This document shows positions 61,231-64,000 of a DNA stretch of 64,000 nucleotides, in pieces. Below the pieces are notes generated by a model. The model saw only the letters and a list, made by a program, of their open reading frames with translations, was not told the origin of the DNA and searched no databases. The translations under genes were made by a program, and so were the position numbers. Each line of letters begins with the position of its first letter. Position 1 is the stretch's first letter. Origin of the DNA: Candidatus Schekmanbacteria bacterium. Its GTDB lineage: Bacteria; Schekmanbacteria; GWA2-38-11; J061. The stretch lies in assembly GCA_016219965.1 (NCBI GenBank), contig JACRJM010000015.1, positions 219,857-283,856 of the forward strand. Direction: 5' to 3'.

Positions 61231-61629
61231 TTGAATTCGACTTTAGATATTATATTTCTTGTAGCAATCATACTTTTTGCGCTAATAACAGGAGCGGTAA
61301 TTTCTCTTATAATGCAGCTTAAAAAAACAGTTGGAAAAATTGAAAAAACAATTGATGACGTTGATACTGTATTAATTCCTCTTTTGAAAAAAGTAGATAG
61401 TTCACTTGAACATGTTAATTCTATCAGCATGCAGCTTGATGAGGGTTTGAATAGTGCAGGACAGACACTAAAAAGCGTTAAGGACGTTGCAGGTACCATA
61501 AAACAGGTAGTTTCATTGCTTTCAGCTGAAAATATAATTAAGAGCATTATACGTTCGTCAACTTGGGTTGGCGTGAAAGCTGGGGCAGAAGTGTTAAAAA
61601 GAAGATGGATAAACCGTGGGAGGAAATAA
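61231..61629 (+). CDS. DUF948-like membrane protein
   Basis: 132 residues, TTG start with GAGGA upstream. One N-terminal membrane helix (IIFLVAIILFALITGAVISL) then a long amphipathic helical region (GKIEKTIDDVDTVLIPLLKK, LEHVNSISMQLDEGL) as in general-stress DUF948 proteins. It precedes a YtxH-like gene; the pair commonly occurs together. Membrane-tethered, cytoplasmic or periplasmic helix; role unknown. Confidence 0.75.
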   Translation: MNSTLDIIFLVAIILFALITGAVISLIMQLKKTVGKIEKTIDDVDTVLIPLLKKVDSSLEHVNSISMQLDEGLNSAGQTLKSVKDVAGTIKQVVSLLSAENIIKSIIRSSTWVGVKAGAEVLKRRWINRGRK

Positions 61630-61630
61630 A

Positions 61631-61960
61631 ATGAGTGATAACAATGGCGGGATGTCAGGAATTCTTACTTTTTTAGCAGGTGTAATAACAGGCTCCGTGG
61701 TTACAACCATTATCTTAACACAAGAGGAAAAATTTCAGGTAAAAGAAAAAATTCTAGAGGCAACTGATGATATGAGCAGTAAGGTTAAGGAAGCCTCAGA
61801 AAATGCGAAAAAGAAAGTTAATGAGGTCATTGAGTTCAGCAAGCAGAAACTTGAGGAACAAAAGTCCATATGGGCAGAGGCTATTGATGCCGGAAAAGAA
61901 GCAATAAGAAAAGAAAGAGAATTGCTTAGAAGTGAAAAGTCCTCAGGGATAGACAACTAG
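61631..61960 (+). CDS. YtxH-like small membrane protein
   Basis: 109 residues from ATG 61631, with GGGAGGAAA just before it; the overlapping ATG at 61616 would add five residues and overlaps the upstream gene. One N-terminal helix (ILTFLAGVITGSVVTTIIL) and a charged coiled-coil tail rich in Lys and Glu. Typical of YtxH family stress proteins. Last gene of the mreB operon. Role unknown. Confidence 0.78.
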   Translation: MSDNNGGMSGILTFLAGVITGSVVTTIILTQEEKFQVKEKILEATDDMSSKVKEASENAKKKVNEVIEFSKQKLEEQKSIWAEAIDAGKEAIRKERELLRSEKSSGIDN

Positions 61961-61996
61961 TTAATTATCAGTTTATACTTATTTACGGCTGGCTTA

Positions 61997-63109
61997 TTAT
62001 AAAGATTGAATATATGAGGAGGGATTTCTTTTATCCGGGTGCCTATACAGCGTGTTTCGTTCAATAGGAATTTTCCCTGCTGAAATGATTAGCTTTATTA
62101 ATTCTTGCTCTGTGATCGAGCTTCCATAAGTTGCTCCTGCTGCCTTTGATATGTTTTCCTCACCTAATGTTCCTCCAATGTCATTTACTCCACAGCTCAG
62201 GGATTTTTTCACGTTTTCTTTGCCTATTTTAACCCAACTTGCCTGAATGTTTGGGAGCAAGCTTCCAAAGTAGAGGCGGCTTACTGCAAACAGTCTGAAT
62301 ACATTCTGAACATTATAAGCAGGTATCTGATATTCTTTTGCGAGAGCAGTATTTGTAGCGATAAATGGGAGTGGAACCAACTCTGTAAAGCCGAGAGTTT
62401 TCTCCTGAATATCTCTTATTATGGACAAGTGAGTTGCCAGCTGTTCTGGTGTCTCGATATGTCCGAACATTACAGTTGCCGTTGTAGGTATATGTAAATT
62501 ATGAGCTGTTTTTATAATTCTTATCCATTCATCTGAAGATATTTTTCCCGGACAGATTTTCTTTCTCACATCATCGCACAGTATTTCTGCTGCTGTTCCA
62601 GGAATTGATCCGAGGCCATTTTCTTTAAGTATAGATAAAACATTGTCTATTGATATTTTTGATTTTTCTGAAATAAATGCAATCTCCATTGGAGAGAAGG
62701 CATGAATGTGTATTGATGGGTGTTTAGCCTTTATTTTTTGTAATATTGTTACATAAAACTCAATGTCAAGGTCTTCATTAAGCCCACCCTGGATACAAAC
62801 CTCTGTGATAGATATATCTAAATCATTAATTAGATTTTCAATCGGTGAAATATATGCATCCTTGTCATCATGATTGCGTTTGAAAGCGCAAAACTTACAT
62901 TCATTGCGGCAAATATTTGTAAAATTAAAATTTCTGTTTTTTACGTATGTTACTATATCTCCGCAAATTGACTTTCTGAGTTTATCAGCTGCAGCGTATA
63001 GAAGAGTTAGTTCTTCATTTTTTTCTATTTTTAAGAGAAAACTTAACTCACCATGGCTAAGTCTTTCCCCGGAAAGAGCTTTTGAGATTATATTCTGTAT
63101 GTATTCCAT
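61997..63109 (-). CDS. cofH: CofH-type radical SAM enzyme of F420 (deazaflavin) biosynthesis
   Basis: 370 residues. Cluster motif C-x3-C-x2-C in ICRNECKFCAFKR. CofH-specific stretches: EVCIQGGLNEDLDIEFY, ILCDDVRKKICPGKI, TTATVMFGHIETPEQLATHL and GFTELVPLPFI, then CGVNDIGGTLGEENISKAAG. It couples tyrosine with the ribityl-aminouracil precursor to begin the F420 chromophore. The related MqnC/MqnE futalosine enzymes have different signatures here. No cofG neighbour, so the partner is elsewhere. Suggests an F420-producing organism. Confidence 0.85.
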   Translation of the reverse strand: MEYIQNIISKALSGERLSHGELSFLLKIEKNEELTLLYAAADKLRKSICGDIVTYVKNRNFNFTNICRNECKFCAFKRNHDDKDAYISPIENLINDLDISITEVCIQGGLNEDLDIEFYVTILQKIKAKHPSIHIHAFSPMEIAFISEKSKISIDNVLSILKENGLGSIPGTAAEILCDDVRKKICPGKISSDEWIRIIKTAHNLHIPTTATVMFGHIETPEQLATHLSIIRDIQEKTLGFTELVPLPFIATNTALAKEYQIPAYNVQNVFRLFAVSRLYFGSLLPNIQASWVKIGKENVKKSLSCGVNDIGGTLGEENISKAAGATYGSSITEQELIKLIISAGKIPIERNTLYRHPDKRNPSSYIQSL

Positions 63110-63262
63110 TGATATAGATGTGGTTTTTGAAAAGGTTATTATCTCTTTTGACCTTCTTTGTCAAATTGCAGATTTTATCGGTGATGTCTTTAAACTTGTG
63201 TCAGAGGAAAGAGGGGTGCATCCTTAAGATGTTTTTCGGTAAACAATTTAATTAATCAGCCT

Positions 63263-63845
63263 AAACCACCTATGAAATTGGTGGTGGGGGGTGGGGGCGA
63301 AGGCCCCACCCCGTTTAAGTCCACCAAAGTGATTGGTGGGAGGTTAATGTTATGGTAATATTAACATATGGGATTATATCAGAAAAGTTCTCATGTTGTA
63401 GACCAATGCAAGTATCATTTTGTGTGGGTTCCGAAGTATCGATTTCGGATACTTGACAAGAAACTAAGGGAAGAGCTTAAGAAGATAATAGAGCAGCTAT
63501 GCAATTGGGAAGATTTTGTGATAATCGAGGGGAGTATCCAGCTAGATCATGTGCATTTGTTTTTGTCTGTGCCTCCGAAATATTCTCCATCCCAAGAGAT
63601 GAAGGTATTGAAAGGCAAGAGTGCAGAGCGGATGATGAAGGCTCATGAAGAATTGAGGAAAAAGTATTGGGGTCAACATATGTGGGCAAGAGGGTATTTT
63701 GTGAACACAGTTGGGATTGATGAGGAAACTATAAAAAAGTACATAGCAGAATAGGAAGAAGAGGAAAGGCAAGAAGAGCAACTACGGATTTGGAAATAAG
63801 AGTGCGTAGCACGATGCTTTTAAAGCCACCGACAAGGTCGGTGGT
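63263..63845 (+). mobile_element. IS200/IS605-type insertion sequence
   Basis: Single Y1 transposase gene flanked by subterminal hairpins and no inverted terminal repeats, as in this family. Left side: ACCACC/GGTGGT (63265-63285), a G-rich hairpin (63286-63312) and CCACCA/TGGTGG (63321-63339). Right side: CCACCGAC/GTCGGTGG (63826-63844), loop AAG. Exact ends are not determinable without a second copy or empty site. No tnpB accessory gene. Confidence 0.75.
63368..63754 (+). CDS. tnpA: IS200/IS605 Y1 transposase, C terminus cut by an in-frame stop
   Basis: 128 residues: YHFVWVPKYRFRIL, the HUH motif in LDHVHLFLSVPP, and the catalytic tyrosine in ETIKKYIAE. TAG at 63752-63754 stands where a CAG (Gln) would be; the same frame continues EEEERQEEQLRIWK to TAA at 63799, the usual acidic C-terminal tail of these proteins. 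So 15 residues are lost by a point change (or a sequencing error). The tyrosine is before the stop, so activity may be kept or reduced. Single-stranded DNA transposition. Confidence 0.85.
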   Translation: MGLYQKSSHVVDQCKYHFVWVPKYRFRILDKKLREELKKIIEQLCNWEDFVIIEGSIQLDHVHLFLSVPPKYSPSQEMKVLKGKSAERMMKAHEELRKKYWGQHMWARGYFVNTVGIDEETIKKYIAE

Positions 63846-63910
63846 AATTTACTCTATATACTATTCGAAATATCTTAAACAGTAATTTTCCAGAAGCAGT
63901 CAAAAAGTTA

Positions 63911-63940
63911 TTGACAATGTTTTTATTAATTAAATAAACT
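63911..63940 (+). promoter_or_regulatory. Candidate promoter reading out of the window
   Basis: TTGACA at 63911-63916 with 18 bases to TAAACT at 63935-63940. No gene start is seen before the window end; the last 150 bases hold nothing else recognisable. Confidence 0.35.
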
Positions 63941-64000
63941 TCTAACTCTTGAGGATATTATTATCTAACAAGTATTTAAAGAAAGGATGGGATGTTTCAT

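Noticed and set aside
62874-63227. Open frame on the plus strand over the start of cofH
   Set aside because: It is antisense to a clear CofH N terminus, has no ribosome site and reads as low-complexity hydrophobic sequence.

Overview
The window reads as chromosome of an AT-rich (roughly 40% GC by eye), Gram-negative, probably anaerobic or facultatively anaerobic, metal- or syntrophy-oriented bacterium. The evidence is multihaem c-type cytochromes, an outer-membrane beta-barrel, several lipoproteins, sigma-54 regulation, a 4-hydroxybenzoyl-CoA-reductase-type molybdoenzyme, methylmalonyl-CoA mutase and a CofH-type F420 enzyme. A Deltaproteobacteria-like lineage or a neighbouring candidate phylum fits, but no rRNA or other decisive marker is present, so the placement is inference.

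Layout. 1-5.8 kb: end of a nitroreductase, monofunctional transglycosylase MtgA (apparently with a non-standard start codon), a membrane glycosyltransferase-like protein, a GT4 glycosyltransferase overlapping glgC, and a small cysteine-containing protein. 5.8-11.7 kb: a 1583-residue GAF/PAS histidine kinase with a dead receiver, divergent from a MerR-type HTH-receiver protein and a lone receiver. 11.7-15.8 kb: a compact peptide-modification locus with a 67-residue Tat-like precursor, a radical SAM/SPASM enzyme, a PqqD-like carrier, an HprK-like kinase, and divergently a nucleotidyltransferase plus a 54-residue membrane protein. 15.9-23.1 kb: housekeeping genes (NUDIX, YchF, MBL hydrolase, RNase HI, OYE, sulfatase-like protein, degenerate GGDEF) around a repeat-rich 500-bp gap. 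23.2-29.5 kb: an hcrBCA-like molybdenum hydroxylase operon, methylmalonyl-CoA mutase large subunit, and an unknown protein behind a promoter with a perfect 14-bp palindrome.

29.6-57.2 kb is the centrepiece: what looks like a complete locus for making and regulating extracellular cytochrome filaments. A haem-binding (CxxCH) membrane histidine kinase, an NtrC-type sigma-54 activator and a receiver-PilZ protein precede a strong sigma-54 promoter with two tandem 16-bp dyad sites upstream. Downstream come an NHL propeller protein, two tandem hexahaem cytochromes closely resembling Geobacter OmcS, a propeller lipoprotein, a beta-barrel with a discoidin-like insert, a 1000-residue spermidine-synthase-like membrane protein, three tandem TMTC-like GT-C/TPR proteins (possible O-glycosyltransferases), two export-type lipoproteins, a SurA-like isomerase, and cytochromes with 26 and 16 CxxCH motifs. 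Together these suggest sensing of redox state or ligand, secretion, folding, possible glycosylation and polymerisation of cytochromes.

57.2-62 kb holds an operon of mreB, a zinc-ribbon GAF protein, MgtC-like, DHH phosphoesterase and two small membrane proteins. The window ends with cofH (minus strand) and an IS200/IS605-type element whose transposase has an in-frame stop near its C terminus.
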